This document shows, in pieces, positions 1 to 9,075 of a stretch of 64,000 nt of DNA (position 1 is the stretch's first letter; every line of letters begins with the position of its first letter). The stretch is from Neptuniibacter sp048548695 (lineage in GTDB: Bacteria > Pseudomonadota > Gammaproteobacteria > Pseudomonadales > Balneatricaceae). The notes under the pieces were generated by a model that saw only the letters and a list, made by a program, of their open reading frames with translations, made no database searches and was not told the DNA's origin. The position numbers and the translations under genes are program-made. The stretch lies in the NCBI RefSeq assembly GCF_048548695.1, contig NZ_JBLYIF010000013.1. One strand, given 5' to 3'.

Positions 1-5
1 CCTCA

Positions 6-1259
6 ATGGAAGAAATTCTGAACACAACGGTAGCTGATGTTACTCAGCTGAAGTACGCACTAGACACCTTTTACTTCTTGGTGTGCGGTGCGTTAGTAAT
101 GTGGATGGCTGCTGGCTTTGCGATGCTAGAATCCGGTCTGGTTCGCGCCAAAAACACCACTGAAATCCTGACTAAAAACATCTCGCTTTATGCGATTGCC
201 TGCATCATGTACATGGTGTGCGGTTATGCCATCATGTACGGCGGTGACTACCTGCTGTCCGGTATTACCGGTGACGGCTTCTCTGGTGACGAGCCAGCAA
301 CCTATGCACCATCTGCTGACTTCTTCTTCCAGGTGGTATTCGTAGCTACCGCAATGTCCATCGTTTCCGGCGCAGTTGCTGAGCGTATGAAACTGTGGGC
401 GTTCTTGGTATTTGCGGTTGTCATGACTGGTTTCATCTACCCAATGGAAGGCTCTTGGACTTGGGGCGGCAACGCTGTCTTCGGTTTCTACACTCTGGGC
501 GACATGGGCTTCTCTGACTTTGCTGGTTCCGGCATCGTACACATGGCCGGTGCTGCTGCTGCTCTGGCTGGCGTACTGGTACTGGGTGCTCGTAAAGGCA
601 AATATGGCAAGAACGGCGAAATCAATGCGATTCCGGGTTCTAACCTGCCACTGGCGACGCTGGGTACCTTCATCCTGTGGCTGGGTTGGTTCGGTTTCAA
701 CGGTGGTTCCGTACTGGCAACTTCCGATGTTGAGAACTCTAACGCAGTTGCGGTTGTATTCATGAACACCAACGCAGCGGCAGCTGCCGGTGCTATTGCA
801 GCACTGATCGTTGCACGCCTGCTGTTCGGTAAAGCGGATCTGACCATGACACTTAACGGTGCCCTGGCTGGTCTGGTTGCCATCACTGCTGAACCTTCTA
901 CCCCAACTGCCCTGCAGGCTACCCTGTTCGGTGCAATCGGTGGTGCGCTGGTAGTATTCAGCATCCTGGCAATCGACAAGATGAAAATCGACGATCCTGT
1001 TGGTGCCATCTCTGTACACGGTGTCGTAGGTCTGTTGGGTCTGCTGCTGGTACCTGTTACCAACGATGGTTCTACCTTCTCTGGTCAGATCATCGGTGCT
1101 GCTACTATCTTCGGTTGGGTATTCGTAACCAGCCTGGTTACCTGGTTGATCATCAAAGTGATCATGGGTGTTCGGGTTTCCGAAGAGGAAGAGTACGAAG
1201 GTGTCGACCTGTCCGAGTGTGGTATGGAAGCTTACCCAGAGTTCACCTCTGCTAAGTAA
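6..1259 (+). CDS. amtB: Ammonium transporter (Amt/MEP/Rh family)
   Basis: Inner-membrane channel that conducts ammonium/ammonia into the cell. The 417-residue product has about eleven hydrophobic segments and the family signatures GFAMLESGLVRAKN near the N-terminus, FQVVFVATAMSIVSGA, and GIVHMAGAAAALAG with a pore histidine. A second conserved histidine lies in SVHGVVGLLG near residue 340. The start at base 6 gives the usual short N-terminus of marine gammaproteobacterial Amt proteins, but the ribosome site lies outside the window. The gene ends in a strong terminator and is followed by a PII gene, its expected regulator. It could be read as complete. Confidence 0.95.
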   Translation: MEEILNTTVADVTQLKYALDTFYFLVCGALVMWMAAGFAMLESGLVRAKNTTEILTKNISLYAIACIMYMVCGYAIMYGGDYLLSGITGDGFSGDEPATYAPSADFFFQVVFVATAMSIVSGAVAERMKLWAFLVFAVVMTGFIYPMEGSWTWGGNAVFGFYTLGDMGFSDFAGSGIVHMAGAAAALAGVLVLGARKGKYGKNGEINAIPGSNLPLATLGTFILWLGWFGFNGGSVLATSDVENSNAVAVVFMNTNAAAAAGAIAALIVARLLFGKADLTMTLNGALAGLVAITAEPSTPTALQATLFGAIGGALVVFSILAIDKMKIDDPVGAISVHGVVGLLGLLLVPVTNDGSTFSGQIIGAATIFGWVFVTSLVTWLIIKVIMGVRVSEEEEYEGVDLSECGMEAYPEFTSAK

Positions 1260-1277
1260 GTCCTACCTAACTCCAAC

Positions 1278-1305
1278 AAAAAGGGTGCTAACAGCACCCT
1301 TTTTT
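1278..1305 (+). terminator. Rho-independent terminator after amtB
   Basis: A GC-rich hairpin (AAGGGTGCT / AGCACCCTT) with a short AAC loop is followed by a T-run. It lies 19 bases after the amtB stop and separates amtB from the PII gene. Confidence 0.85.
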
Positions 1306-1329
1306 CGTTTTTGCCCTGCGCGCTTCTGC

Positions 1330-1360
1330 TTGTTCCATCTAAGCCAAATCTGTTTATACT
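1330..1360 (+). promoter_or_regulatory. Possible promoter for the PII gene
   Basis: A good -10 hexamer TATACT lies at 1355-1360. The best -35-like element, TTGTTC at 1330-1335, is 19 bp upstream, longer than ideal. The terminator after amtB means the PII gene needs its own promoter. No clear sigma-54 element was recognised, although nitrogen control would be expected for this family. Confidence 0.3.
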
Positions 1361-1462
1361 AGGAGCCTGTCAGAAAGCCCCCGGGCGCTTTCAACAACGT
1401 TCATAACCGGTTGTTCTCTGAGGCCTATCAGAGCCAGCCGTTGCAGGCGAGGATAAAGCTAT

Positions 1463-1801
1463 ATGAAACTGGTTACCGCGGTAATTAAGCCGTTCAAGCT
1501 GGATGATGTCCGCGAGGCACTATCTGAAATTGGCATTCAGGGCGTCACCGTTACCGAAGTGAAAGGTTTTGGTCGCCAGAAAGGCCACACCGAGCTCTAT
1601 CGTGGTGCTGAGTACGTGGTGGACTTTCTACCTAAAGTAAAAATCGAAATTGCGCTCGAAGCCAGTATGGTCAACCAAGCCATTGAAGCGATCACCAAAA
1701 CTGCCAACACCGGCAAAATTGGCGACGGCAAAATCTTTGTCTCACCAATGGAGCAAGTAATTCGAATCCGTACCGGCGAAAGCGGCCCGGATGCGCTATA
1801 A
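1463..1801 (+). CDS. glnK: Nitrogen regulatory protein P-II
   Basis: Small trimeric signalling protein that senses 2-oxoglutarate and ATP/ADP, and controls AmtB and nitrogen regulators. The 112 residues are full length. The T-loop carries the uridylylation site Tyr51 (RGAEYVVDF), and the ATP-binding C-terminal signatures TGKIGDGKIFV and RIRTGE are present. Sequence alone does not separate GlnK from GlnB; adjacency to amtB favours GlnK. The order is amtB then glnK with a terminator between, the reverse of the common glnK-amtB operon, so it is probably expressed from its own promoter. Confidence 0.9.
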   Translation: MKLVTAVIKPFKLDDVREALSEIGIQGVTVTEVKGFGRQKGHTELYRGAEYVVDFLPKVKIEIALEASMVNQAIEAITKTANTGKIGDGKIFVSPMEQVIRIRTGESGPDAL

Positions 1802-1817
1802 ATAACACGCTCTGAAT

Positions 1818-1841
1818 AAGCACCCACTGGGTGCTTTTTTT
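1818..1841 (+). terminator. Rho-independent terminator after the PII gene
   Basis: The hairpin AAGCACCCA / TGGGTGCTT is followed directly by a run of T residues, 16 bases after the stop codon. Confidence 0.88.
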
Positions 1842-1931
1842 ATGCCTTCACTAACCCCCGCCCAACAGCAGCCATTGAACCCAGCCGCAACCGACTAAAC
1901 TGATAGCAACACCACTGCATCCGGAGTGTTT

Positions 1932-3161
1932 ATGCTATCGACCATCACTCGCGACCTGTTTGATGCATATATGGTCCCCAACTATGCTCCCCCAGCGGTA
2001 ATCCCTGTCAGGGGCAAGGGCAGCCAGGTGTGGGATCAAGCGGGCAAACAGTATATTGATTTTGCTGGCGGTATTGCTGTAACAGCGCTCGGCCACTGTC
2101 ATCCAGAACTGGTCCACACGCTGCAGCAGCAAGCTGAAAAACTGTGGCATTTGAGTAATGTCTGGACCAATGAACCGGCTTTGCATCTAGCACAACAACT
2201 CTGCAAACACACCTTTGCCGAGAAGGTCTACTTTGCCAACTCCGGTGCCGAAGCCAATGAAGCCGCTTTCAAACTGGCGCGCAAATATGCCCATGACCAC
2301 TATGGTGCGGAAAAACATGAGATCATCAGCTTTCATAACAGCTTTCATGGCCGGACCCTATTTACCGTCAGTGTTGGTGGTCAGCTGAAATATCGGCAGG
2401 GCTTTAAACCGGTGCCCGGCGGCATCACCCACCTACCATTTAATGATATTGCGGCACTGACGGCTGCCATTTCAAGCAACACCTGTGCGGTAGTGCTGGA
2501 GCCGATACAAGGCGAGGGCGGTATTATTGCGGCGGACCGGGACTTCCTGCTGGCAGCGCGTAGCCTGTGCACCCGGCACAATGCGCTGCTGATCTACGAT
2601 GAGATCCAAACCGGCATGGGGCGGACTGGGTCCCTGTTTGCTTATGAACACCTGCCTGAAGCCTGCCCAGATATTCTCACCGCAGCAAAAGCCCTTGGTG
2701 GGGGTTTTCCCATAGGTGCCATGTTATGCCGCAGCCATGTAGCCAAGGCATTTAATTTTGGCGTGCATGGCAGCACTTATGGCGGTAATCCTCTGGCCTG
2801 CTCGGTAGCAGCCAAAGCACTGGAACTGATCAATCAACCGGAATTGCTGGTCGGCGTGGAGAGCCGTCATCAGCGATTTATCGCCGGACTGACAGATATC
2901 AACCAAACCATCCCAATCTTTGAGTTATTCCGTGGTCAGGGGCTACTGATCGGCTGTGTACTGAAGCAACAGTTTGCCGGGAAAGCCCGCCAGTTACTGA
3001 ATTTGGCGCTGGAAGAGGGACTCATGCTACTGATTGCCGGACCCGATGTACTGCGCCTGGCCCCTGCACTGAACATCCCTGAAACCGATATTGATGAGGG
3101 TCTGGCAAGGCTCGAACGCGCCATACAGCGCTTTCTGGCTAATCCGGACACAATGCTATGA
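1932..3161 (+). CDS. astC: Succinylornithine/acetylornithine aminotransferase (class III, PLP)
   Basis: Transfers the amino group of N2-succinylornithine to 2-oxoglutarate in arginine catabolism (AST pathway). ArgD-like proteins of this class also accept acetylornithine. Fold-type I motifs are visible: NSGAEANEAAFKLARKY, SFHGRT, YDEIQTGMGRTG, and the PLP lysine in TAAKALGGGFPIGA (about Lys253). I chose ATG 1932, with CCGGAG five bases upstream, over an in-frame GTG at 1926. It is the first gene of a tightly packed operon and overlaps the next gene by ATGA. The AST context favours AstC over biosynthetic ArgD. Confidence 0.88.
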   Translation: MLSTITRDLFDAYMVPNYAPPAVIPVRGKGSQVWDQAGKQYIDFAGGIAVTALGHCHPELVHTLQQQAEKLWHLSNVWTNEPALHLAQQLCKHTFAEKVYFANSGAEANEAAFKLARKYAHDHYGAEKHEIISFHNSFHGRTLFTVSVGGQLKYRQGFKPVPGGITHLPFNDIAALTAAISSNTCAVVLEPIQGEGGIIAADRDFLLAARSLCTRHNALLIYDEIQTGMGRTGSLFAYEHLPEACPDILTAAKALGGGFPIGAMLCRSHVAKAFNFGVHGSTYGGNPLACSVAAKALELINQPELLVGVESRHQRFIAGLTDINQTIPIFELFRGQGLLIGCVLKQQFAGKARQLLNLALEEGLMLLIAGPDVLRLAPALNIPETDIDEGLARLERAIQRFLANPDTML

Positions 3162-4411
3162 CCATCAGCTGCCACCTGCCAGACTCCATTGAGGCGGACG
3201 TACTGAAATGGTGTGCTGCGCAACAAGCCTCCATGGTAGCCCGGCTGGAAACCTTGGTCGCTATCAATAGTGGCAGTGATAACCCTGACGGTATTAACCG
3301 TTGTGGGGAACAATTACAGCAGTGGTACCGCGCCAGTTTCCCGCAGTTACAGTGTCAGCGCCATCACCTTGATGGTGGCGAAACACTGACCCTCAACGGC
3401 GTAATGCAACCACGCAAACTGGGCGACCTTTGGCAGTTCCGACTCCGCCCGGACGCCCCTTTACAGATATTGTTATGTGGTCACCTTGATACGGTGTTCA
3501 GCCCCAGCCACCCCTTTCAACAAGGCCAATACCTGAGCGCAAACCTATTCCGCGGTCCGGGTGCCAGCGATATGAAAGGAGGTCTGCTGGTGATGCTCAA
3601 CGCCTTACAGACCTTAGAACAGCACCCTGATGCCCAACAGGTGGGCTGGACGGTCCTGTTAAACCCGGATGAAGAGGTTGGCTCGCCCGGTTCTGCGCCC
3701 TGGCTGCAGCAGGCGGCTACCCAACACCATCTGGGGCTGGTGTATGAGCCGGCATTACCCGGCGGAGACCTGGCCGGACAGCGCAAAGGCAGTGCCAACT
3801 ATACGTTGCAAGTGACCGGGCGCAGTGCACATGCCGGGCGCAACCCTGAGCAGGGGCGTAATGCCATCGCCCTGGCAGCAGAGATTACCCTTGAGCTGCA
3901 GCGCCTGAATGGCCAGCAACCGGGCCTGAGTCTGAATACCGGTGTGATTCAGGGCGGCCATAGCACTAATCAGGTACCTGATAAATGTGTATTGCGGTTT
4001 AACATCCGTATCGCTAAACCGGAAGATGCCATCTGGTGCCAGCAGCAGCTCGACACTCTGATAGATCACTTCCGTAAGCGAGAAGGCTTCGAGTTACGTA
4101 TACAGGGCGGTTTCAGCCGGCTGCCTAAACTACTCGATTCGGCGCAACTGTCCCTCTACCGGCATGTCCAAGCTTTAGCACAGGAGTTGAATCTGGCATT
4201 GCAGTGGCATGCCACAGGTGGCTGCTGTGATGGCAATAACCTGGCCGCTGCAGGCTTAACAAACATCGATACTCTGGGTGTGCGCGGCAGCGGTATTCAC
4301 AGCGATCAGGAACAGATAGAACTCGACAGCCTGACAGAACGCAGTCGGCTCAGCGCACTGTTGCTGATACGCCTGGCCAAATCAGGCTGGCCTATGGGAG
4401 AGCGCCCATGA
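3158..4411 (+). CDS. M20 family metallohydrolase (carboxypeptidase G2-like) in the AST operon
   Basis: Zinc amidohydrolase/peptidase of the M20 (CPG2) type. Metal-site motifs appear in order: LCGHLDTVF (His, Asp), GPGASDMKGG (bridging Asp), NPDEEVGSPGS (catalytic Glu-Glu) and VYEPALP (Glu). The dimerisation-domain signature SAHAGRNPEQGRNA and a late HSDQE (metal His) follow. The 417 residues are full length. It overlaps astC and the next gene by ATGA, so it is translationally coupled within the AST operon. The operon lacks a recognisable AstE, and M20 enzymes of this class cleave glutamate-linked amides. Release of succinate from succinylglutamate is therefore a reasonable inference, not shown by sequence. 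Confidence 0.82.
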   Translation: MTISCHLPDSIEADVLKWCAAQQASMVARLETLVAINSGSDNPDGINRCGEQLQQWYRASFPQLQCQRHHLDGGETLTLNGVMQPRKLGDLWQFRLRPDAPLQILLCGHLDTVFSPSHPFQQGQYLSANLFRGPGASDMKGGLLVMLNALQTLEQHPDAQQVGWTVLLNPDEEVGSPGSAPWLQQAATQHHLGLVYEPALPGGDLAGQRKGSANYTLQVTGRSAHAGRNPEQGRNAIALAAEITLELQRLNGQQPGLSLNTGVIQGGHSTNQVPDKCVLRFNIRIAKPEDAIWCQQQLDTLIDHFRKREGFELRIQGGFSRLPKLLDSAQLSLYRHVQALAQELNLALQWHATGGCCDGNNLAAAGLTNIDTLGVRGSGIHSDQEQIELDSLTERSRLSALLLIRLAKSGWPMGERP

Positions 4412-5220
4412 CACGCGATACACTTAACCAACATATCCAAGCAATGTGGCTGGATTACCTGCAGCTCAACCCCCAGGCACGCCTGATTCATGGGTTATTC
4501 CTTGCCCGCAACACGCACCTGATCAACGATCATATTGCCCTGCGCACCTTTGACCTACCCGAAGTAGATCTAGCGCACCTGGCACAGCCCTTTCTTGCAG
4601 CGGGGTACAGCTATGGCGGTGAATACCACTTCCCCGACAAGCACCTCTATGCCCGCCATCTGCAACACTCTGACCAGGACCTGCCCAAAATTTTTATCAG
4701 CCAATTGCAGACCCATAAACTACAGCCAGACAGCCAACAGCTGATACATCAGTGGGTTGACCAGATACCTCCTGCAGTGCGCGCCACAGAGTCATTCTGT
4801 TATTCCGGTCGACACTGGAACCCAAGCTGGCACAACTACCAGCAGTTGCTGGCAGAAAGCGAATATGCCGCCTGGCTTGCCGCGTTTGGCTTTCGCCCTA
4901 ACCACTTCACGATACTCATAAACGCACTGCAGTCACATGACAGCATAGAGTCAGTCAACCAATTCCTAAGCCAGCGGGGTATCACCCTGAATAACCTTGG
5001 CGGTACAGTAAAAGGCTCTGCTGCCCAGGGGCTGGAGCAATCCTCAACCCTTGCCAGTCGTATCAATGTCCGCTTCAGCGATGGCACCCACTCGATTCCT
5101 GGCTGCTACTATGAATTTGCAAAACGTTACCCGAAAGCAGACGGAGCGCTGTATCAAGGTTTTGTCACCGACTCGGCCAGCCAGATTTTTCACAGCACCG
5201 ACAATCGACAGGGGAGGTAG
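4408..5220 (+). CDS. DUF1338 family metalloenzyme (2-oxoadipate dioxygenase/decarboxylase-like)
   Basis: 270-residue member of the DUF1338 family, whose larger relative HglS/YdcJ converts 2-oxoadipate to 2-hydroxyglutarate with Fe(II). Candidate metal ligands of the His-His-Glu type are seen: His in NDHIALRTFD (near residue 42), His in RPNHFTILI (near 170) and Glu in PGCYYEFAKRYP. It lies between the M20 hydrolase and astA and overlaps its upstream neighbour by 4 bp. From memory, DUF1338 genes also sit beside ast genes in Shewanella, so the association is probably real. The substrate here is unknown; glutamate- or lysine-derived 2-oxo acids are candidates. Confidence 0.8.
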   Translation: MTRDTLNQHIQAMWLDYLQLNPQARLIHGLFLARNTHLINDHIALRTFDLPEVDLAHLAQPFLAAGYSYGGEYHFPDKHLYARHLQHSDQDLPKIFISQLQTHKLQPDSQQLIHQWVDQIPPAVRATESFCYSGRHWNPSWHNYQQLLAESEYAAWLAAFGFRPNHFTILINALQSHDSIESVNQFLSQRGITLNNLGGTVKGSAAQGLEQSSTLASRINVRFSDGTHSIPGCYYEFAKRYPKADGALYQGFVTDSASQIFHSTDNRQGR

Positions 5221-5223
5221 CCA

Positions 5224-6246
5224 ATGTATTACATTCGCCCTATTGCCAAAGACGATCTGGATATCCTCTGTCATATTGCCCGAGAGTCTGGTCCGGGGTT
5301 CACCTCATTACCCGCTAACCCTGAACTGTTGGAAAGCAGGATCAACCTCAGTCTCGAGGCCTTCAGCAGTAACAGTAACCAGACAACCAACCACAGTTAT
5401 CTATTTGTACTGGTCGAACAGAGCAGCGGGCAGGTGGTAGGGACGTGCGGTATCGAATCCGCCGTTGGGCTGAATTACCCTTGGTATCACTATCGTCTGG
5501 GAACCGTTGTTCACGCCTCACCACAGCTTCAGGTATACAACCAATTCCAGACACTGTACCTCTGCAATGACTACACCGGTTGCTCTGAAGTTTGCACGCT
5601 GTTCCTGCTCCCTGAGCACAGGCGTCACCATAACGGCGCACTGCTTTCAAAAAGTCGGTTTTTATTTATGGCAGCAGAACCCGCCCGTTTCTCAGCACGG
5701 GTCATTGCTGAGATGCGTGGATTTTCCGACGACGCTGGCCGTTCACCTTTCTGGGACGGGCTGGGCCAGAAGTTTTTCAGCATCGACTTCAGTCAGGCTG
5801 ACTACCTGACCGGTAGTGGTAATAAAGCCTTTATCGCCGAACTGATGCCCAAGTACACCATCTACCAGCACCTGTTGCCCGAATCAGCCCAGGAAACTAT
5901 CGGCCGTGTGCACCCGGCTACCGAACCTGCCCGCGCCATGTTGGAGAGCGAAGGTTTCAGGTTTGAGAATTACGTCGATATTTTTGATGCCGGTCCGACC
6001 CTGACGGCGCCGTTGAAAAAAATCCGCAGTATCCGCCAGAGTCGTTGTGCCCGCGTGAGCATCACCGACACAGGCCATAGCAACCTGCATGCTGAATACT
6101 TGCTCAGTAATGAACGTATTGCCGAATTTCGCTGCACCTTTGCCCCTGCAAGACTACGAACGGGCCGGGTTGAGATCTCACCAGTGGTGGCAGCAATGCT
6201 GAATGTCAGTGATCAGGATCTCATCCGCATCGTTGAGTTAAAGTGA
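5224..6246 (+). CDS. astA: Arginine N-succinyltransferase
   Basis: First enzyme of the AST pathway: succinyl-CoA plus L-arginine gives N2-succinylarginine and CoA. The 340 residues match the family length, and the tandem GNAT-like fold signatures are recognisable: YYIRPIAKDDLDILCHIA at the start, GTCGIESAVGL, LFLLPEHRRHHNGALLSKSR and AEMRGFSDDAGRSPFWDGLG. It starts three bases after the DUF1338 gene with GGGGAGG upstream. Product of a six-gene operon running astC to astB. Confidence 0.95.
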   Translation: MYYIRPIAKDDLDILCHIARESGPGFTSLPANPELLESRINLSLEAFSSNSNQTTNHSYLFVLVEQSSGQVVGTCGIESAVGLNYPWYHYRLGTVVHASPQLQVYNQFQTLYLCNDYTGCSEVCTLFLLPEHRRHHNGALLSKSRFLFMAAEPARFSARVIAEMRGFSDDAGRSPFWDGLGQKFFSIDFSQADYLTGSGNKAFIAELMPKYTIYQHLLPESAQETIGRVHPATEPARAMLESEGFRFENYVDIFDAGPTLTAPLKKIRSIRQSRCARVSITDTGHSNLHAEYLLSNERIAEFRCTFAPARLRTGRVEISPVVAAMLNVSDQDLIRIVELK

Positions 6247-6254
6247 GGTTCGAT

Positions 6255-7736
6255 ATGAAGCCTATTGCATCTCTGTTTATCAATGGCTGCTGGGTGCCGG
6301 GTGATGGTGATGCCATGACATCGATCAACCCGGCTAACGATCAGGCCCTCTGGCATGGTCATGGTGCCAATACTCATCAAGTCGAACAGGCCGTTCAGGC
6401 TGCAGCCAAAGCGTTTCCCGGTTGGTCCAGTACGACCCTTAGCGCCCGTAGCCAGTTGATTGAGCACTTTGTCCAACAGTTAGCTGACCACCGCGAACTG
6501 ATGGCAGATACCATTGGTCAGGAAACCGGTAAACCCATGTGGGAAGCTCGCGCTGAGGTGGATGCCATGCTGGCAAAATTTCCCCATACCCAGCAGGCCT
6601 ACCAGCAACGCTGCCCGGAGGAGGAAAACCTTTGTAACGATGTACGCTCTGTCCTAAGCCATCGACCTCATGGCATTGTCGCTATCTTTGGTCCGTTTAA
6701 CTTTCCCGGTCACTTACCCAACGGGCATATCATGCCTGCCATGCTGGCCGGCAATACCCTTATTTTTAAACCCAGTGAACTGACCCCTCGTACCGCCGAA
6801 TTCATGTTGCACCTGTGGCAAAAAGCCGGGTTACCCGATGGGGTACTTAATCTGCTCCAGGGCGGTTCTACTATCGGTGCCGCCATTGCCAGTCATGCCG
6901 ATATCAGCGGCGTTTACTTTACTGGTAGCGCTCGGACCGGGACTTACCTGCACCGGCAGTTTGCCGGTCACCCGGAAAAAATTCTGGCGCTGGAAATGGG
7001 TGGTAATAATCCGTTGCTGGTGACCGATGTTAACAATGTTGATGCCGCCGTCCTGATGACCCTGCAGTCAGCTTACCTCAGTGCCGGTCAACGCTGCAGC
7101 TGCGCACGCCGTTTATTGGTCCCCGATGGCAGCGCCGGTGACGAGTTTATCCAACACCTGCGTATCGCCATACAAAATTTGACCTATGGCGATTATGACC
7201 AGGAGCCTCAACCCTTTATGGGCTGCCTGATCAATAAAGATGCGGCACAACGCATGCTCGACGTACAGCAAAAGCTTGTTGCTCAAGGGGGCGTCATACT
7301 TGAAGCCATGCAGGTAAAAAATCCGGCAAAAACCCTACTCTCAGCCGGACTGATGGATTGCAGCCAGATCCTCAACCCCGAGGATGAAGAGCACTTCGGC
7401 CCCTTGTTGCAACTGTTCAGAGTCAGGGATCTGGAGCATGGCATTCGACTGGCTAACCATACCCGCTACGGTTTGTCTGCGGGCATCCTGACGGATAATG
7501 CCGAGTGCTTCGAAATGTTCCAGCGCCATGTGCGGGCAGGGCTGATTAATTGGAACCGACCTTTAACCGGCGCCTCAAGTGCACGGCCATTTGGCGGTAC
7601 AGGGCTCAGCGGCAACCACCGGCCCAGTGCCTGGTATGCCGCAGACTATTGTGCCTATCCGGTAGCCTCATTACAGGCAGAACGGCTCGTGTTACCGGAC
7701 ACCCTGCCGCCTGGCTTGTCACTGCCAACGGAGTAA
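6255..7736 (+). CDS. astD: Succinylglutamate-semialdehyde dehydrogenase
   Basis: NAD-dependent aldehyde dehydrogenase that oxidises N-succinylglutamate semialdehyde to N-succinylglutamate, the fourth AST step. ALDH motifs: FGPFNFPGHLPNGH, FKPSELTP, FTGSARTG, ALEMGGNNP (catalytic Glu) and SAGQRCSCARR (catalytic Cys, about 281). I chose ATG 6255, with GAGG six bases upstream. An in-frame GTG at 6243 that overlaps the astA stop would add four residues and has no ribosome site. About 493 residues, full length. Confidence 0.95.
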   Translation: MKPIASLFINGCWVPGDGDAMTSINPANDQALWHGHGANTHQVEQAVQAAAKAFPGWSSTTLSARSQLIEHFVQQLADHRELMADTIGQETGKPMWEARAEVDAMLAKFPHTQQAYQQRCPEEENLCNDVRSVLSHRPHGIVAIFGPFNFPGHLPNGHIMPAMLAGNTLIFKPSELTPRTAEFMLHLWQKAGLPDGVLNLLQGGSTIGAAIASHADISGVYFTGSARTGTYLHRQFAGHPEKILALEMGGNNPLLVTDVNNVDAAVLMTLQSAYLSAGQRCSCARRLLVPDGSAGDEFIQHLRIAIQNLTYGDYDQEPQPFMGCLINKDAAQRMLDVQQKLVAQGGVILEAMQVKNPAKTLLSAGLMDCSQILNPEDEEHFGPLLQLFRVRDLEHGIRLANHTRYGLSAGILTDNAECFEMFQRHVRAGLINWNRPLTGASSARPFGGTGLSGNHRPSAWYAADYCAYPVASLQAERLVLPDTLPPGLSLPTE

Positions 7737-7739
7737 ACC

Positions 7740-9056
7740 ATGTTGCTCAACCTGGATGGTTTAGTTGGCCCCAGTCACCACTTTGGCGGACTCGCCTACG
7801 GTAACCTTGCCTCTGCCCGGCATCACGGTAATCGATCCAATCCGCGACAAGCCGCACTGCAAGGTCTGAAAAAGATGTGGTATCTGCATTGCCGGGGGTT
7901 TCCGCAGGCTATCCTGCCTCCTGCTCAACGACCTGAGTTAAGTCTATTACGTGCCGCCGGGTTTAGTGGTGATGATAACGCCGTGGTGTATCAAGCCTCC
8001 CGTCAAGCGCCTCAGTTACTGAGTGCCGCTTACTCCGCTTCCAGTATGTGGGCTGCCAATGCCGCCACCGTTACGGCAACTGCTGACAGTCATGCACATC
8101 GCCTCCAGTTCACTCCGGCCAACCTGGTAAGCACGTTGCACCGCTCCATTGAGTGCTGTCATAACAGTCGAGCCCTACAGTTAATCTTTGCCGATCGAGG
8201 ACTATACCAACACCACCCTGCATTACCCGCCCAGCAGTGCTTCAGTGACGAGGGCGCAGCTAACCATATTCGTCTGTTTGACCCGGCAGGAGATGATGCA
8301 ATTAACCTTTTCGTGTACGGGCGAAATGATCTGCAACATGTGCAGACGGGTAAGTTTCCTGCCCGACAAAGCCAACTGGCCAGCGAGAGCATCGCCCGCT
8401 TACACCGCATACCCTCAGCGCAGGCCATGTTTGTTCAACAAAGCCCTGCTGCCATCAATGCCGGTGCTTTTCATAACGACGTGGTTGCCGTGGGTTATGC
8501 CAACTTACTGCTGCTACATGCCCATGCATTTGCCGACCAGCCAACTCAACTGGACGCGCTTAAGGAACGCACCCAGCACTGGCAAACGCCCTTGCAAATT
8601 ATTGAAATTACCAATGAACAGTTACCCCTGAACGCGGCCATTAACTGTTATTTGTTTAACAGTCAGTTACTGCACTCAACCGCTCACGGCTGGATCATGC
8701 TGGCACCCCACGAATGTGCCGAGCAGCCCGAAGCCCAGCGGGTTATCGAGAATTTACTGGCCAGCAGCATCGATGAGGTCGTGTATTTTAATCTACGGGA
8801 GAGTATGCATAACGGAGGCGGCCCCGCCTGCCTGCGCTTAGCTGTACCACTGACGGAAGCAGAACGGTCAGGCATGCATCAAGGCGTACTGCTCAGTCCT
8901 GGTTTGTACCAAGCGCTACAAGAATGGATCATCTGCTATTACCGCGACCAGCTATCAACCGATTCACTGGCCGACCCGTCGCTAAGAAGGGAACACTACA
9001 GTGCCCTGGAGGCACTGGAGAGAATTCTGCAACTGCCCGGGCTTTACCAATTCTGA
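7740..9056 (+). CDS. astB: N-succinylarginine dihydrolase
   Basis: Hydrolyses N2-succinylarginine to succinylornithine, two ammonia and CO2, the second AST step. The 438-residue protein shows family signatures: LDGLVGPSHHFGGLAYGN at the N-terminus, MWAANAATVTATADS, AGAFHNDVVAVGYANLLL, and a catalytic cysteine in MHNGGGPACLRLAVPL (Cys364). It starts three bases after astD and is the last gene of the operon. No astE follows: the next gene is convergent cpxA. Only a weak hairpin lies in the 19-bp gap. Confidence 0.95.
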   Translation: MLLNLDGLVGPSHHFGGLAYGNLASARHHGNRSNPRQAALQGLKKMWYLHCRGFPQAILPPAQRPELSLLRAAGFSGDDNAVVYQASRQAPQLLSAAYSASSMWAANAATVTATADSHAHRLQFTPANLVSTLHRSIECCHNSRALQLIFADRGLYQHHPALPAQQCFSDEGAANHIRLFDPAGDDAINLFVYGRNDLQHVQTGKFPARQSQLASESIARLHRIPSAQAMFVQQSPAAINAGAFHNDVVAVGYANLLLLHAHAFADQPTQLDALKERTQHWQTPLQIIEITNEQLPLNAAINCYLFNSQLLHSTAHGWIMLAPHECAEQPEAQRVIENLLASSIDEVVYFNLRESMHNGGGPACLRLAVPLTEAERSGMHQGVLLSPGLYQALQEWIICYYRDQLSTDSLADPSLRREHYSALEALERILQLPGLYQF

Positions 9057-9075
9057 GATTAAAATATCAGCCTTT

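Noticed and set aside
126..1063. Long open frames on the minus strand inside amtB
   Set aside because: Shadow frames of a strongly conserved transporter; no ribosome sites and no recognisable protein features.
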